Shown piece by piece: positions 1 through 8,744 of a DNA stretch of 39,491 bases. The stretch covers positions 1-39,491 of the forward strand of contig PWLR01000072.1 in NCBI GenBank assembly GCA_003558435.1, in the 5' to 3' direction. The notes under the pieces are model-generated. The model was not told where the DNA came from. It made no database searches and was given only the letters and a program-made list of their open reading frames with translations. Source of the DNA: Nitriliruptoraceae bacterium (lineage in GTDB: Bacteria > Actinomycetota > Nitriliruptoria > Nitriliruptorales > Nitriliruptoraceae). The position numbers and the translations under genes were made by a program. How positions within the stretch are numbered: position 1 is the stretch's first letter; every line of letters begins with the position of its first letter.

Positions 1-566
1 TCCTTGGCGAGGATCGCGAGGCCCGCCAGGAACGTCAGTGCACCCGGCCCCGGCACGAACGGTGAGGCGAACACCGCGCTGAGCAACACCACCAGCATGC
101 CGACGACCGTGACCGCGACCCGCCGGGCGTGTCCACGCCATCCGCGCTGCTCGGCAGCCAGTGGACGAGCGGGAGCCTGTCCCCCACCACCGGTCGCCGC
201 AGGGGCGTGCCGAGCCAGGTGTTCGACCACCCGCGTGGCGTTGTTCGCCCGGGTCCCCGTACTCAAGGGCAGCACCATCTCCAGGCGTTGGTTGCCGGCC
301 ACCATGGTCAGCAAGGCGCCGGTCCTGACCGAGGTGGACAGCTCCCAAGCCGTCAGTTCGAGCCAGCTGAAGCTCGCCGTCGCCTCGTCGCGAGGGCTCC
401 AGTGGACCCGGCAGCGTTCGCCCGTCATCGACAGCAGGCCCGGCTGATCGCCCTCCGGGCTCTGGACATGCGCCCAGACGACCACGTGTTCGTCGCCCTC
501 GAGCAAGGGGCGAACCTGGCCCAGGACCATCCGTTCGCGAACCCTCGCGATGGGGCGATGCAGCAT
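1..566 (-). CDS. PGPGW-family transmembrane protein, C-terminus cut by window edge
   Basis: Translating the minus strand from an ATG at 566 gives an open frame of at least 188 residues that runs off the window start. Residues about 1-120 form a PH-like, beta-rich segment with charged strands, including VVWAHVQSPEGDQPGLL. A short Ala/Pro/Gly linker follows, then a hydrophobic helix (VAVTVVGMLVVLLSAVFASP). The sequence ends in FVPGPGALTFLAGLAILAKE, which matches the PGPGW transmembrane signature (RVPGPGWL-x-FAGLAILA) of a common actinobacterial membrane protein family of unknown function. The Trp of the PGPGW motif is Ala here. No good Shine-Dalgarno precedes 566, so the start is uncertain. The gene diverges from the histidine kinase at 785. 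Confidence 0.72.
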   Translation of the reverse strand, partial: MLHRPIARVRERMVLGQVRPLLEGDEHVVVWAHVQSPEGDQPGLLSMTGERCRVHWSPRDEATASFSWLELTAWELSTSVRTGALLTMVAGNQRLEMVLPLSTGTRANNATRVVEHLARHAPAATGGGGQAPARPLAAEQRGWRGHARRVAVTVVGMLVVLLSAVFASPFVPGPGALTFLAGLAILAK

Positions 567-671
567 GACCGGATGATACGTGGTGAGCTCCGGGCGACAG
601 CGGTCCGGTGCCGTCGGACGGTCAGGCGGTTCGCCCCGGTCCGGTCCGCTCCACGAGGCGAACCCTCGAGG

Positions 672-714
672 GCGCGTCCACCGCAGGAACGAGCGCGTCC
701 ACCGCGCGTACACT
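672..714 (+). promoter_or_regulatory. Direct-repeat operator candidate with -10-like box upstream of the histidine kinase
   Basis: The 13-mer gcgcgtccaccgc occurs perfectly at 672-684 and 693-705, a 21-bp period, close to two helical turns. It is followed at 709-714 by TACACT, an actinobacterial -10-like hexamer (TAnnnT). No convincing -35 is visible. Repeats phased on one DNA face beside a -10 are typical of response-regulator or activator sites; the assignment is inference. Confidence 0.35.
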
Positions 715-784
715 TCAGCATGGCCGGTCGGAGCCCTTGTCTTCATCGTCGCGTTCGACCCGAGGCACTTCCAGGAGCAGCACC

Positions 785-3427
785 ATGCCCGCCGCCCGCA
801 GGGACCGCCGCTTCGAGCGGTTGTTCCAGCGCGTGGGCACCGGCATCGCGGTGGCGACCGCCGAGGGGCGCTTCGTGGAGGTCAACCCGGCCTTCTGCGC
901 GACCGTCGGCTACACCGGCGACGAGCTCGCCCAGATGAGCGTGATGACGCTCACCCATCCCGACGACCGGCCTCGGAACATCGAGCTGATCGAGGAACTG
1001 CTCACCGGCCGGCGCCGCGACTTCACCGTCGAGAAGCGCTACCTCACCAAGGCCGGGCCGCCGGCGTGGGTCCGTGCGCACGTCTCGCTGGTCGAGAACG
1101 ACCACGGTGAGACCCAGCTCGTCGCGACCACCGAGGACATCACGGCCCAGAGGTCCGCGGAGGCGCGGCTCGCCGAGCGCGAGGCGCTGCTGAGCATCGC
1201 CGGCAAGGTCGCACGGTTCGGGGGGTGGGCGATCGATACCGACCCGATCCGCAACGTCTGGTCCGACGAGGTCCACGCCCTGGCCGGTTACGCCCCGGAC
1301 CAGACCCCATCGCTCGACGAGGCGATGGAGCTGTATCACCCCGACGACCGCGAACGCGTCGCCGAGGCGGTCAGGGCCTGCATGGAGCAGGCCGTTCCCT
1401 TCGAACTGGAAGCGCGCTTCCTGCCCGTCGTCGGTGAGCCACTCAGGGTGCGCGTGGTCGGCGAACCCCGTATCGGGCACGACGGATCGGTGAACCGGAT
1501 CCATGGCGCGATCATCGACGTCTCCGAGCAGCGTCGGGCTCAGCAGGAAACCGAGACGCTCGCGGAACGCCTGCGCACGACGCTGGCCAGCATCACCGAT
1601 GCGCTGTACACGATCGACACCGAGTGGCGCTTCACCTACCTCAACGCGCGCGCGCAAGAACAGCTGCAGCGGCGCGCCGACGAACTCGTCGGCCACACCG
1701 TGTGGGAGACCTTCCCGGACCTCGAGGGCACCGCGCTGGAGTTCGGGTTCCGCGAAGCGGTGGCCCACGAACGAACGGTGGTCCTCGAGGAGTTCCACTA
1801 CCCCCCGCTCGAGGCGTACTTCGACGTGAACATCTACCCCTCCGCCCAGGGGCTCGCGGTGTACTTCCGGGACGTCTCCGCGCGGCGGGCCACCCGGGTC
1901 GAACTCGAAGAGCGTGGTGCGCGGCTCGCCCAGCAGGCGGCCCTGCTGGATGCGGCGCAGGATGCCATCATCGTGCGCGACCTCGACGACCGCATCAGCT
2001 ACTGGAACGACAGCGCGGAGCGCATCTACGGCTGGAGCGCCGACGACGCGATCGGCCGACGACTCGACGAACTGCTGTCCATCGACGCGCAGGTGTTCGC
2101 CGGGGGCTCGCAGCGACTGCTCGCCCAGGGCCGCTGGGTCGACGAGGTGGAGAAGACCGCGCGAGACGGTCGCGAGTTGACCGTGGAAGCCCGATGGACG
2201 TTGGTGCGCGACGAGCATGGGCGCCCCACCTCGGTGCTGGGGATCGATACCGACATCACCGAACGCAAGCGCATCGAACAACAGTTCCTGCGTTCCCAAC
2301 GCTTCGAGAGCATCGGCAAGCTCGCCGGCGGGATCGCCCACGACCTCAACAACGCACTCGCCCCCATCGCCCTGTCCATCGAACTGTTGCGTGAGGGCGT
2401 CGAAGACCCGTCCCGCCTCCGGTTGTTCGACATCATCGGCAACAGCGCGAAACACGGGGCGGACCTCGTCGGACAGGTGTTGTCGTTCGCTCGTGGGGTG
2501 GACGGCAGACGCGAACCGATCGCCGTCGGCGAGGTCGTCGAGGAGGTTCGGCGCATCAGCGCCGACACCTTCCCCAAGAACATCAGCGTCGAGGCCGACA
2601 TCCCGGACGGGTTGTGGCAGGTGGTCGGTGATCCGACCCAGCTGCAACAGGTGCTGGTCAACCTGTGCGTCAACGCGCGTGACGCGATGCCCGACGGCGG
2701 CTCGCTGCGACTATCAGCGCAGAACGTGCATTCCGAACTCGACGATCCGGCCGCCGGCATCGACGACCCGGCCGTCGCGTTGCAGGTCGTCGACACCGGG
2801 ACGGGCATCCCGCCCGAAGTGATCGACAAGATGTTCGAGCCGTTCTTCTCCACCAAGCCCTCGGGTGAGGGCACGGGTCTGGGGCTGTCCACCTCCGCGG
2901 TCATCGTGGCCAGCCACGGTGGACGCATCGAAGCCCGGAGCGAGCCCGGCGTCGGCACCAGCTTCGAGATCCACCTCCCGGCGCAGTGGTTGACCAGCGA
3001 CGTCGTGACGTCCACGCCCAGCGCCGTGCGTGCGGGCCACAACGACCTGGTGCTCGTCGTCGACGACGACCCGGCGATCCGGGACCTCACCCGCACGATG
3101 TTGGAGCGGCACGGCTACCGCGTGCTGGATGCAGCCGACGGAGCGAGCGCTCTCGAGTTGCTCGACTACCACCGTGCCGGCATCGCGATCGTGATCACCG
3201 ACCTGATGATGCCGGTGCTGGACGGCTACGCCGTGATCGAGAGGGTCCGGCAGATCCGTCGGTCGATCCCCGTGATCGCCTCCAGCGGGCTGCACACCTC
3301 GGAGGCCTCCGAGCGCTCGATCACCGCCGGAGCGACACGGTTCCTCGCCAAGCCCTACGACGCCCAGACGCTGTTGAGGGTCGTCGGTGAAGCGTTGGAG
3401 AACGGCCTCGACTCGCCCCGGCGCTGA
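785..3427 (+). CDS. Hybrid sensor histidine kinase with four PAS domains and a C-terminal receiver
   Basis: This is an 880-residue cytoplasmic hybrid kinase with no membrane segment or signal peptide. In order it has PAS/PAC domains at about 5-125, 135-255, 262-370 and 385-500, then a HisKA dimerisation domain with the phospho-acceptor H519 in [10 protein letters not shown]. The HATPase_c domain (about 615-735) shows the N box ([14 protein letters not shown]), G1 (DTGTGIP), F box (FEPFFSTK) and G2 (GTGLGLS). The receiver domain (about 755-870) has the acidic DDD pocket and phospho-acceptor D806 in VITDLMMP, plus the conserved Lys in AKPYD. The ATG at 785 is preceded by AGGAG at good spacing and begins just before the first PAS, so the open frame further upstream is not used. 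No DNA-binding response regulator lies nearby, so signal and output are unknown. The PAS domains suggest sensing of redox, light or a small ligand. Confidence 0.93.
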   Translation: MPAARRDRRFERLFQRVGTGIAVATAEGRFVEVNPAFCATVGYTGDELAQMSVMTLTHPDDRPRNIELIEELLTGRRRDFTVEKRYLTKAGPPAWVRAHVSLVENDHGETQLVATTEDITAQRSAEARLAEREALLSIAGKVARFGGWAIDTDPIRNVWSDEVHALAGYAPDQTPSLDEAMELYHPDDRERVAEAVRACMEQAVPFELEARFLPVVGEPLRVRVVGEPRIGHDGSVNRIHGAIIDVSEQRRAQQETETLAERLRTTLASITDALYTIDTEWRFTYLNARAQEQLQRRADELVGHTVWETFPDLEGTALEFGFREAVAHERTVVLEEFHYPPLEAYFDVNIYPSAQGLAVYFRDVSARRATRVELEERGARLAQQAALLDAAQDAIIVRDLDDRISYWNDSAERIYGWSADDAIGRRLDELLSIDAQVFAGGSQRLLAQGRWVDEVEKTARDGRELTVEARWTLVRDEHGRPTSVLGIDTDITERKRIEQQFLRSQRFESIGKLAGGIAHDLNNALAPIALSIELLREGVEDPSRLRLFDIIGNSAKHGADLVGQVLSFARGVDGRREPIAVGEVVEEVRRISADTFPKNISVEADIPDGLWQVVGDPTQLQQVLVNLCVNARDAMPDGGSLRLSAQNVHSELDDPAAGIDDPAVALQVVDTGTGIPPEVIDKMFEPFFSTKPSGEGTGLGLSTSAVIVASHGGRIEARSEPGVGTSFEIHLPAQWLTSDVVTSTPSAVRAGHNDLVLVVDDDPAIRDLTRTMLERHGYRVLDAADGASALELLDYHRAGIAIVITDLMMPVLDGYAVIERVRQIRRSIPVIASSGLHTSEASERSITAGATRFLAKPYDAQTLLRVVGEALENGLDSPRR

Positions 3428-3498
3428 CCGCCATACGCTGGCCCGACGAGGCCGACGACCGCGATGGTCACCGGCAGAACGACGAAGGCCGTGCGCAC

Positions 3499-4488
3499 AT
3501 GACCGTTCCGCTGTCCCTGCTCGACCTCGCGTTGATCGGCCCGGGCGAGACTGCCGCCGCCAGCTTCGCCGCGAGCGTGACGCTGGCCCAGCGCGCCGAG
3601 CGGTTGGGTTTCCGACGGGTCTGGTACGCCGAACACCACAACATGGCCGGTATCGCCAGCTCCGCCACCAGCGTGCTGATCGCCCACGTCGCCGCCCACA
3701 CCGAACGCATCCGGTTGGGGGCGGGCGGGGTGATGTTGCCGAACCACGCCCCGTTGGTGATCGCGGAGCAGTTCGGGACGCTGGAGTCGCTGCACCCGGG
3801 ACGCATCGATCTCGGGCTCGGCAGGGCCCCCGGCAGCGACCAGAAGACGATGCGTGCGCTGCGCCGTGACGCCCGGTCGGCGGAACGGTTCCCCGACGAC
3901 GTGCGCGAACTGCAGGGCTACCTCGGCGGCGACTCCCTGATCCCCGGCATCGAGGCGATCCCGGGCAAGGGCACCGAGGTGCCGCTCTACATCCTGGGGT
4001 CGTCGCTGTTCGGCGCCCAGCTCGCGGCCGCATTCGGGCTGCCCTACGCCTTCGCCTCGCACTTCGCACCCGCTGCGCTGGAACAGGCCGTCGCGGTCTA
4101 CCGGCGCGACTTCCGGCCGTCGGCGCAGCTGGAGGCGCCCTACGTGATCGCCGCGGTGAACGTCATCACGGCCGAGACCTCCGGCGAGGCGCAGGCGCGC
4201 TTCTACGAGGCGAAGCGCCGCCGGGTGCAGTTGCTGTTCTCCGGCGGACGCGATCTGTCGGAGGACGAGGTGGACCTCCTGCTCGACTCCCCCGCCGGCA
4301 CGCAGGTCGAGCAGATGATGCGCTACTCGGCGATCGGGACCCATGACGAGGTCCAGGACGAGTTGCGCCGGTTCACCGACCACGCCCGCGCCGACGAGCT
4401 GATCATCGCCCTGGCCGATACCGATCGGCGGCTCGGCCTCCGGTCGCTGGAGCTGCTCGCGGGTGCCGAGGCCGTGCTCCCGGGTTGA
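3499..4488 (+). CDS. LLM-class (luciferase-like) flavin-dependent oxidoreductase
   Basis: The 329-residue protein is a TIM-barrel flavin monooxygenase of the bacterial-luciferase superfamily, MsnO8/YhbW-like subgroup (luciferase family oxidoreductase group 1). Diagnostic stretches are [14 protein letters not shown] near residue 35, the [20 protein letters not shown] segment near 73, [20 protein letters not shown] and the APGSD motif. These shape the reduced-flavin site. The substrate cannot be told from sequence; family members use FMNH2 to oxidise small organic molecules and many are uncharacterised. It lies 71 bp after the kinase gene on the same strand, so co-transcription is possible. Downstream it converges on the lipoprotein gene. 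Length is normal for the family. Confidence 0.88.
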   Translation: MTVPLSLLDLALIGPGETAAASFAASVTLAQRAERLGFRRVWYAEHHNMAGIASSATSVLIAHVAAHTERIRLGAGGVMLPNHAPLVIAEQFGTLESLHPGRIDLGLGRAPGSDQKTMRALRRDARSAERFPDDVRELQGYLGGDSLIPGIEAIPGKGTEVPLYILGSSLFGAQLAAAFGLPYAFASHFAPAALEQAVAVYRRDFRPSAQLEAPYVIAAVNVITAETSGEAQARFYEAKRRRVQLLFSGGRDLSEDEVDLLLDSPAGTQVEQMMRYSAIGTHDEVQDELRRFTDHARADELIIALADTDRRLGLRSLELLAGAEAVLPG

Positions 4489-4489
4489 T

Positions 4490-4529
4490 CTCGTCAGTCG
4501 ATCGAGGCTGAGCTCGTCAGTCGATCGAG
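4490..4529. repeat. 17-bp direct repeat spanning a gene 3' end
   Basis: ctcgtcagtcgatcgag is present at 4490-4506 and again at 4513-4529, separated by 6 bp. The second copy contains the stop codon (4517-4519) of the convergent lipoprotein gene. The first copy lies just after the stop of the luciferase-like gene. It looks like a local tandem duplication. Confidence 0.8.
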
Positions 4530-5146
4530 AAGGTCACCTGGTCGTACTCCTGACGATCGCCGGTCGCGGCATCGTCCTCGTAGACCACCACCGTCCACTG
4601 GCCCGGGGTCCAGAACATCTCCTCGAAGCTGAACGCGCTCCAGTCGCCCATGGAGCCACCCATCGTGAAGTCGGTGATGGTCGGGCTGGTATCCGAAGCG
4701 TGGAACGCGTCGTAGACGAGGTTGGCCTCGAAGGTGTTCGAACAGCCCACGAACTCGACGCGCACCGGTCCGGGACCGGCATCGAGCATCCCCGCGTCAT
4801 CGGTCGGGAAGCTCAACGAGGCGCCGGGCTCGAGCTGGTCGATGCTGTCGCAGTCGGGCTCGGCATCGGCCGGCGGACGCATCGTGGCCATGCCGTCCTC
4901 GTCGGTGACCTCGGCGGGGATGAGATCCTGGGCCTCGTCGGCGTCCTCGTCCTCGTCGGACGCCCCGTTCGTGGCGTCGTCGGACGAGCTCTCGCCGTCG
5001 TCACCGTTGTCGGTCGCCTCGGCCTGCTCACCGTCCGGCTCCGCCGCCGCGTCGTCGGCGTCACCGCCGCATGCCGCCAGCAGGAGGGCCAGCGCCCCGA
5101 GGAGGACACCGCGCCGGACGCGGTCGGTGGTCGCTGCCAACTGCAT
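4517..5146 (-). CDS. Acidic lipoprotein with C-terminal Gmad2-like domain (putative)
   Basis: This 209-residue protein has a lipoprotein signal (RRGVLLGALALLLAAC) with lipidated Cys predicted at C26. About 60 residues of Asp/Glu/Ala/Ser-rich linker follow. A compact C-terminal domain (about 110-209) contains two cysteines and the stretch WTPGQWTVVVYEDDAATGD. The pattern of a P-G-x-W/L-x-V-x-VYEDSAxDG turn resembles Gmad2-type immunoglobulin-like domains found on secreted Gram-positive proteins; this is a visual match only. The start is supported by GGGGTGAG just upstream of the ATG. Its function is unknown. It is anchored to the outer face of the membrane, and the acidic linker would suit a high-salt exterior. 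It stands alone, transcribed towards the luciferase-like gene. Confidence 0.75.
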   Translation of the reverse strand: MQLAATTDRVRRGVLLGALALLLAACGGDADDAAAEPDGEQAEATDNGDDGESSSDDATNGASDEDEDADEAQDLIPAEVTDEDGMATMRPPADAEPDCDSIDQLEPGASLSFPTDDAGMLDAGPGPVRVEFVGCSNTFEANLVYDAFHASDTSPTITDFTMGGSMGDWSAFSFEEMFWTPGQWTVVVYEDDAATGDRQEYDQVTFSID

Positions 5147-5226
5147 GTCTCACCCCGGGATGGTCGACGTTCTCGCACCATACGCAGCCGGCCTCCCGGG
5201 ACGACGCAACCCCGACGGAGCGAGGG

Positions 5227-7014
5227 TCAGCGGTCGAGGTCCTCGGCGGTCTCCGGATCGAGACGGAACCGGGGGTGGTCCGGGTCCACCGGTCCGGTGT
5301 CAGCCCGCTGCCGCGGACGCCAGTCGTTGCTGATCGGCATCCGCCGGTCGGTTCCGAACGCGCGCGGGCTGACCGTCACCCCCGGGGGTGACTGGCGGCG
5401 CGAGAACTCGGCGGCGTCGATCCGTCGCAGCACGTCGACCACCACGTCGGGCTCGAGCCCCCGCGCGATCAGGTCCTCGACGCCTTCGCCGTACTGCACG
5501 TAGCGCTGGACGATGGTGTCGATCACGGCGTAGGACGGCAACCGTTCCCCGAGACGTTCCTGGGCCGAACTGCGTTTGCGCAGCACCCGGGTCGGGATCC
5601 GGCCGACCCCGATCTCGGGGTGCCGACCGAGCCGGTAGAGCAGGGTCTTCGGACAGTCCCGCAGCGGGGCGAAACCCCCGACGGCGTCGCTACGCAACGT
5701 GGCCGCGCCGATCGACAGTTCGGTCTTGTTCGCGGTGGCCAGCACCAGGTGCCCGTGGGCGTCACCGATCGCCGCGAGCACCCCGGCACGCAGCCTGGCG
5801 GCACGCGGGACGGTGTCGAGTGCCTCCGCGGCTGCGCGCACCGCCTCCCCCATGGCCGAGGTGAGCGCCTGCTCCGTACCGGCGATCAGCGGCTCCAACG
5901 AGACGACCGCGAACCCGATGCCGAGCGCCTCGGCCACGGCCTGGGCGTCATCGAGTTCCTCGGCAGGGGTGTTCGGCCCCGGCATCGCGACCCCGAGGAC
6001 GCCCTCGGGCTTGAACACCTCGGCGGCCAGCGCGGCCGTCAGGGCCGCATCGATCCCGCCGGACAACCCCAACACGGCCTGGTCGAAGCCGTTGCGCCGC
6101 GCGAAGTCGCGGGTGCCGACGTGCAGGGCCCGCCAGATCGCGGTCAGTTCGTCGTCGGGCTCCGCGATGGCGGCGGTGGGTGCCGGTTCGCGCTCGCGGA
6201 TGGGCACGGTGTGCACCGTGCGCACCGGGCCGGTGACCTGACGGCGGGCCGGGAGCGGCACGTCGACGATCGCCCGGTCCTCGGTGAACGACGGTGCGCG
6301 GTAGAGCAGTTCGCCGTCGGCCCCGACCACCAACGACGAGCCGTCGAACACGATGTCGTCCTGCCCCCCGACGAGGTTCGCATACACCAGTGGGACCCCG
6401 TTGCGGCGGGCGACCTGTTCGGCGAGGTGTTCGCGACCCTCGCGCTTGGTCCGGTGCCAGGGCGAGGCGTTGGGGGCGAGGATGATGCGCGCGCCACCAC
6501 GCGACTGCGCCTCCGGCGGGCCGTCACCCGACCACAGGTCCTCACAGATGGAGATCCCGGCGACCACGTCGCCGATCTGCCACAGGGCATCGCCCGCACG
6601 GCCGGGCGCCATGTTCTTGCCCTCGTCGAACGCGCCGTGGGTGGGGAGCAGCACCTTGTTGTAGGTCCCCCGACGCTCGCCGCGGTTGAGGACGACCGCG
6701 CTGATGGCGACGTTGCGCTCCACGGTGTCCCACGAACGCTGCGGCGCCACCTGCGTGACCGTGCTGAGCACCGTGGTCATCTTCCCGGAACGGGCCGCCA
6801 ACTCGTCGGTCGCCTCCTCCGCCGCCCCCACGAACTCACGGTGCAGGACCAGGTCCGAGACCGGGTAGCCGGTCAACACGAGCTCGGGCAGGACCAGCAC
6901 ATCGGCGTCCTGCGCCTCGGCCCAGTCCATCGTCTCGGCGATGCGCCGGGCATTGCCGTCGATGTCGCCGACCGCGACCGGCAGCTGGCCGACCGCGACA
7001 CGCAACGTCGTCAT
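5227..7014 (-). CDS. nadE: Glutamine-dependent NAD+ synthetase
   Basis: The enzyme makes NAD+ from deamido-NAD+, ATP and glutamine (last step of NAD biosynthesis, cytoplasm). At 595 residues it has the usual two-domain layout. The N-terminal nitrilase-fold glutaminase (about 1-270) has the Glu-Lys-Cys triad intact: E44 in VLPELVLTGYP, K120 in YNKVLLP, C157 in ISICEDLW. The C-terminal synthetase (about 290-590) has the PP-loop GLSGGIDAAL at 316-325, where the final Ser of SGGxDS is Ala (A323, codon 6046-6048). The usual TGNKSE and YATLYGD stretches read TANKTE and AATLRSD. The end motif RRQSPPGVTVSPRAFGTDRR is normal. It lies 121 bp downstream of the AsnB-like gene. The overall call is firm; the substitutions raise doubt about kinetics or substrate. 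Confidence 0.92.
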   Translation of the reverse strand: MTTLRVAVGQLPVAVGDIDGNARRIAETMDWAEAQDADVLVLPELVLTGYPVSDLVLHREFVGAAEEATDELAARSGKMTTVLSTVTQVAPQRSWDTVERNVAISAVVLNRGERRGTYNKVLLPTHGAFDEGKNMAPGRAGDALWQIGDVVAGISICEDLWSGDGPPEAQSRGGARIILAPNASPWHRTKREGREHLAEQVARRNGVPLVYANLVGGQDDIVFDGSSLVVGADGELLYRAPSFTEDRAIVDVPLPARRQVTGPVRTVHTVPIREREPAPTAAIAEPDDELTAIWRALHVGTRDFARRNGFDQAVLGLSGGIDAALTAALAAEVFKPEGVLGVAMPGPNTPAEELDDAQAVAEALGIGFAVVSLEPLIAGTEQALTSAMGEAVRAAAEALDTVPRAARLRAGVLAAIGDAHGHLVLATANKTELSIGAATLRSDAVGGFAPLRDCPKTLLYRLGRHPEIGVGRIPTRVLRKRSSAQERLGERLPSYAVIDTIVQRYVQYGEGVEDLIARGLEPDVVVDVLRRIDAAEFSRRQSPPGVTVSPRAFGTDRRMPISNDWRPRQRADTGPVDPDHPRFRLDPETAEDLDR

Positions 7015-7048
7015 GGGAACTCCTCAGCTCGGTGCATCGGGCAGTGCC

Positions 7049-7075
7049 GGTCTCGGAGGCCTGCGTCCCGAGACC
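7049..7075 (-). promoter_or_regulatory. Intergenic hairpin between asnB-like gene and nadE
   Basis: ggtctcgg (7049-7056) and ccgagacc (7068-7075) form a perfect 8-bp stem with an 11-nt loop. It lies between the stop of the AsnB-like gene and the nadE start in the direction of transcription. No T-tract follows, so it could be a weak terminator, a processing site or an incidental structure. Confidence 0.35.
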
Positions 7076-7135
7076 ACGAGCGTGGCCCCATCGGCCCCTT
7101 CCGCGCAGTACCGACCCCGTCCCGACAGACCCCGT

Positions 7136-8683
7136 CTACGGCTCGACGAAGCGGCCGACGACCCCGGCCGGATCCATCCCCGTGAGGTGACGCTGGAAGA
7201 TCCGGAAGTAGGCGAGCTCCTCGGGCGTGCGCAACGGCGGCTGCAGCACATCGCGCTCGCGCTCGAACGCCTCCTGATCGACCGTTGCGCCGTAGTGCTC
7301 GCGCAGTACGTCGCGCGCACCGCTGCCCTCACCGAACTGGGCCTTGGTCCGCCAGAGGATCTCGTCGGGCAGCCATCCCTCGAACGCCCGGCGCAGCAGC
7401 CACTTCTCCGCCCGGTGCTCGAAGGCGAGCTTCCACCTGGCCGGCAGGGCCAGACCGAGTTCCACCACGTCGAAGTCGAGGAACGGGATCCTGGCCTCCA
7501 GCCCGTTGGCGCCCGCGACGCGGTCCACGCGCTGCAGCCCGCCGGTGTGCAACCCCTCGATCGTCTCCAGCAGGGCGGCGCGCAGCTCCTCGTGGCTGTC
7601 GATGTCGCCGTAGTGGGAGTAGCCGGCGAACAACTCGTCGGCGCCCTCCCCGATCAGCACCGTCTTGACGGTCCGGGCCGCGAGCTTCGCCACGAGCAGG
7701 TTCGGCACGGAGCTGTGCACCAGTTGCGGATCGAAGGACTCGATCACCCCGATGACCTCCGGCACCCAATCGATCAGCTCATCGGTGGTGTAGACGCGCT
7801 CGGTGTGATCGGTCCCGAGGTGGGCGGCGACCGTGCGGGCCGCGATCAGGTCCGGGCTGTTCTCGAGGCCGACCGAGAAGGTGGGTAGCCGCCAGCCCTC
7901 GCGATCGGCGACCTCGGCCGCGATCGCGGTGATGACGCTGGAATCGAGCCCGCCGGACAGCAGGGTGCCGACCGGCACGTCCGCGGCCATCGACCGCTCG
8001 ACCGCCCGCACCAGCGTGTCGCGGATGGCGCGCAGTACCAGCTCCGGCGGCTCGTCAGCCTCCTCGATGTCCGAGGGCGCACCGATCAGCTCCGACAGCG
8101 CCGCGCTCCGGGGTTCCGGCAGGGTGCGGAACGGCTGGAGACCGTCCTCCGGGGTCCAGGTGTGCCCGGGAGGGAACGGCTCGACGTCGTTGCGTCGTAC
8201 CGGGTCGAAGGCCTTCAGCTCGCTCGCGAACACCACCGTGTCGCCGTCACGCACCCAGTACAGCGGCACGATGCCCAGCATGTCGCGACCGGCGAAGAAC
8301 TGGCCCTCCGCACCCGCCCCGACGAAGGCGAACATGCCCCAGACCTGGGCGAGTGCCTCCGGGCCGTCGGAGGCGACCAGGTGCAACACCGTCTCGTGGT
8401 CCGAGCCGGTCCGGAAGGTGTCACCCCGTTCCTCGAGTTGCCGGCGGAGACGCTCGTGGTTGTAGACCTCACCGTCACCGACGAGCCACAGGTCGCGGTC
8501 GGGGGCGTGCAGTGGTTGCCCGCCACCCTCCAGATCGACGATCGCCAACCGCCGGTGCCCGAGCCAGGCAGCGCCGGCGCTGATCTCCCCGACCCCGTCG
8601 GGGCCCCGGTGGGTGAGCCGGTCGAGCATCCGGGCGCCCTCGACCGGGTCGAACGGGCCGTAGGCGGCGACGATGGCGGACAT
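7136..8683 (-). CDS. Asparagine synthetase (AsnB)-like protein lacking the catalytic glutaminase cysteine
   Basis: The 515-residue protein has class II glutamine amidotransferase (about 1-165) and ATP-dependent synthetase (about 215-510) domains. The ATG at 8683 follows AAGGA at good spacing, and the protein begins M-S-A-I instead of M-C-G-I, so the N-terminal nucleophile Cys is Ser. The oxyanion-hole Asn of NGE-Y-N is also Asp (D70 in GDGEVYNH); D95 of GSDHE is kept. The synthetase half looks complete: PP-loop LLSGGLDSS (S243-S248), IGEGADELFAGY with the Glu typical of asparagine rather than beta-lactam synthetases, GLEARIPFLD, and the Lys of WRTKAQF. I infer ATP-dependent amidation using free ammonia, probably of aspartate. 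It sits 61 bp downstream of the betaine-binding-protein gene in an apparent operon. Confidence 0.85.
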   Translation of the reverse strand: MSAIVAAYGPFDPVEGARMLDRLTHRGPDGVGEISAGAAWLGHRRLAIVDLEGGGQPLHAPDRDLWLVGDGEVYNHERLRRQLEERGDTFRTGSDHETVLHLVASDGPEALAQVWGMFAFVGAGAEGQFFAGRDMLGIVPLYWVRDGDTVVFASELKAFDPVRRNDVEPFPPGHTWTPEDGLQPFRTLPEPRSAALSELIGAPSDIEEADEPPELVLRAIRDTLVRAVERSMAADVPVGTLLSGGLDSSVITAIAAEVADREGWRLPTFSVGLENSPDLIAARTVAAHLGTDHTERVYTTDELIDWVPEVIGVIESFDPQLVHSSVPNLLVAKLAARTVKTVLIGEGADELFAGYSHYGDIDSHEELRAALLETIEGLHTGGLQRVDRVAGANGLEARIPFLDFDVVELGLALPARWKLAFEHRAEKWLLRRAFEGWLPDEILWRTKAQFGEGSGARDVLREHYGATVDQEAFERERDVLQPPLRTPEELAYFRIFQRHLTGMDPAGVVGRFVEP

Positions 8684-8744
8684 GGTGCGTTCCTTGCCGT
8701 CGGAGATCGGGGTCGGAGATAGGGCGAGGTCCCGGAGCGGACGG

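Noticed and set aside
743..2647. 634-codon minus-strand frame under the histidine kinase
   Set aside because: Antisense image of the kinase PAS and HisKA coding region; no domain resemblance.
7136..8683. Beta-lactam/carbapenem-synthetase-like identity for the Cys-less AsnB homologue
   Set aside because: The synthetase site keeps GEGADE (Glu) and the asparagine-synthetase Lys motif rather than the Tyr-type change of beta-lactam synthetase, and no beta-lactam pathway genes are nearby.
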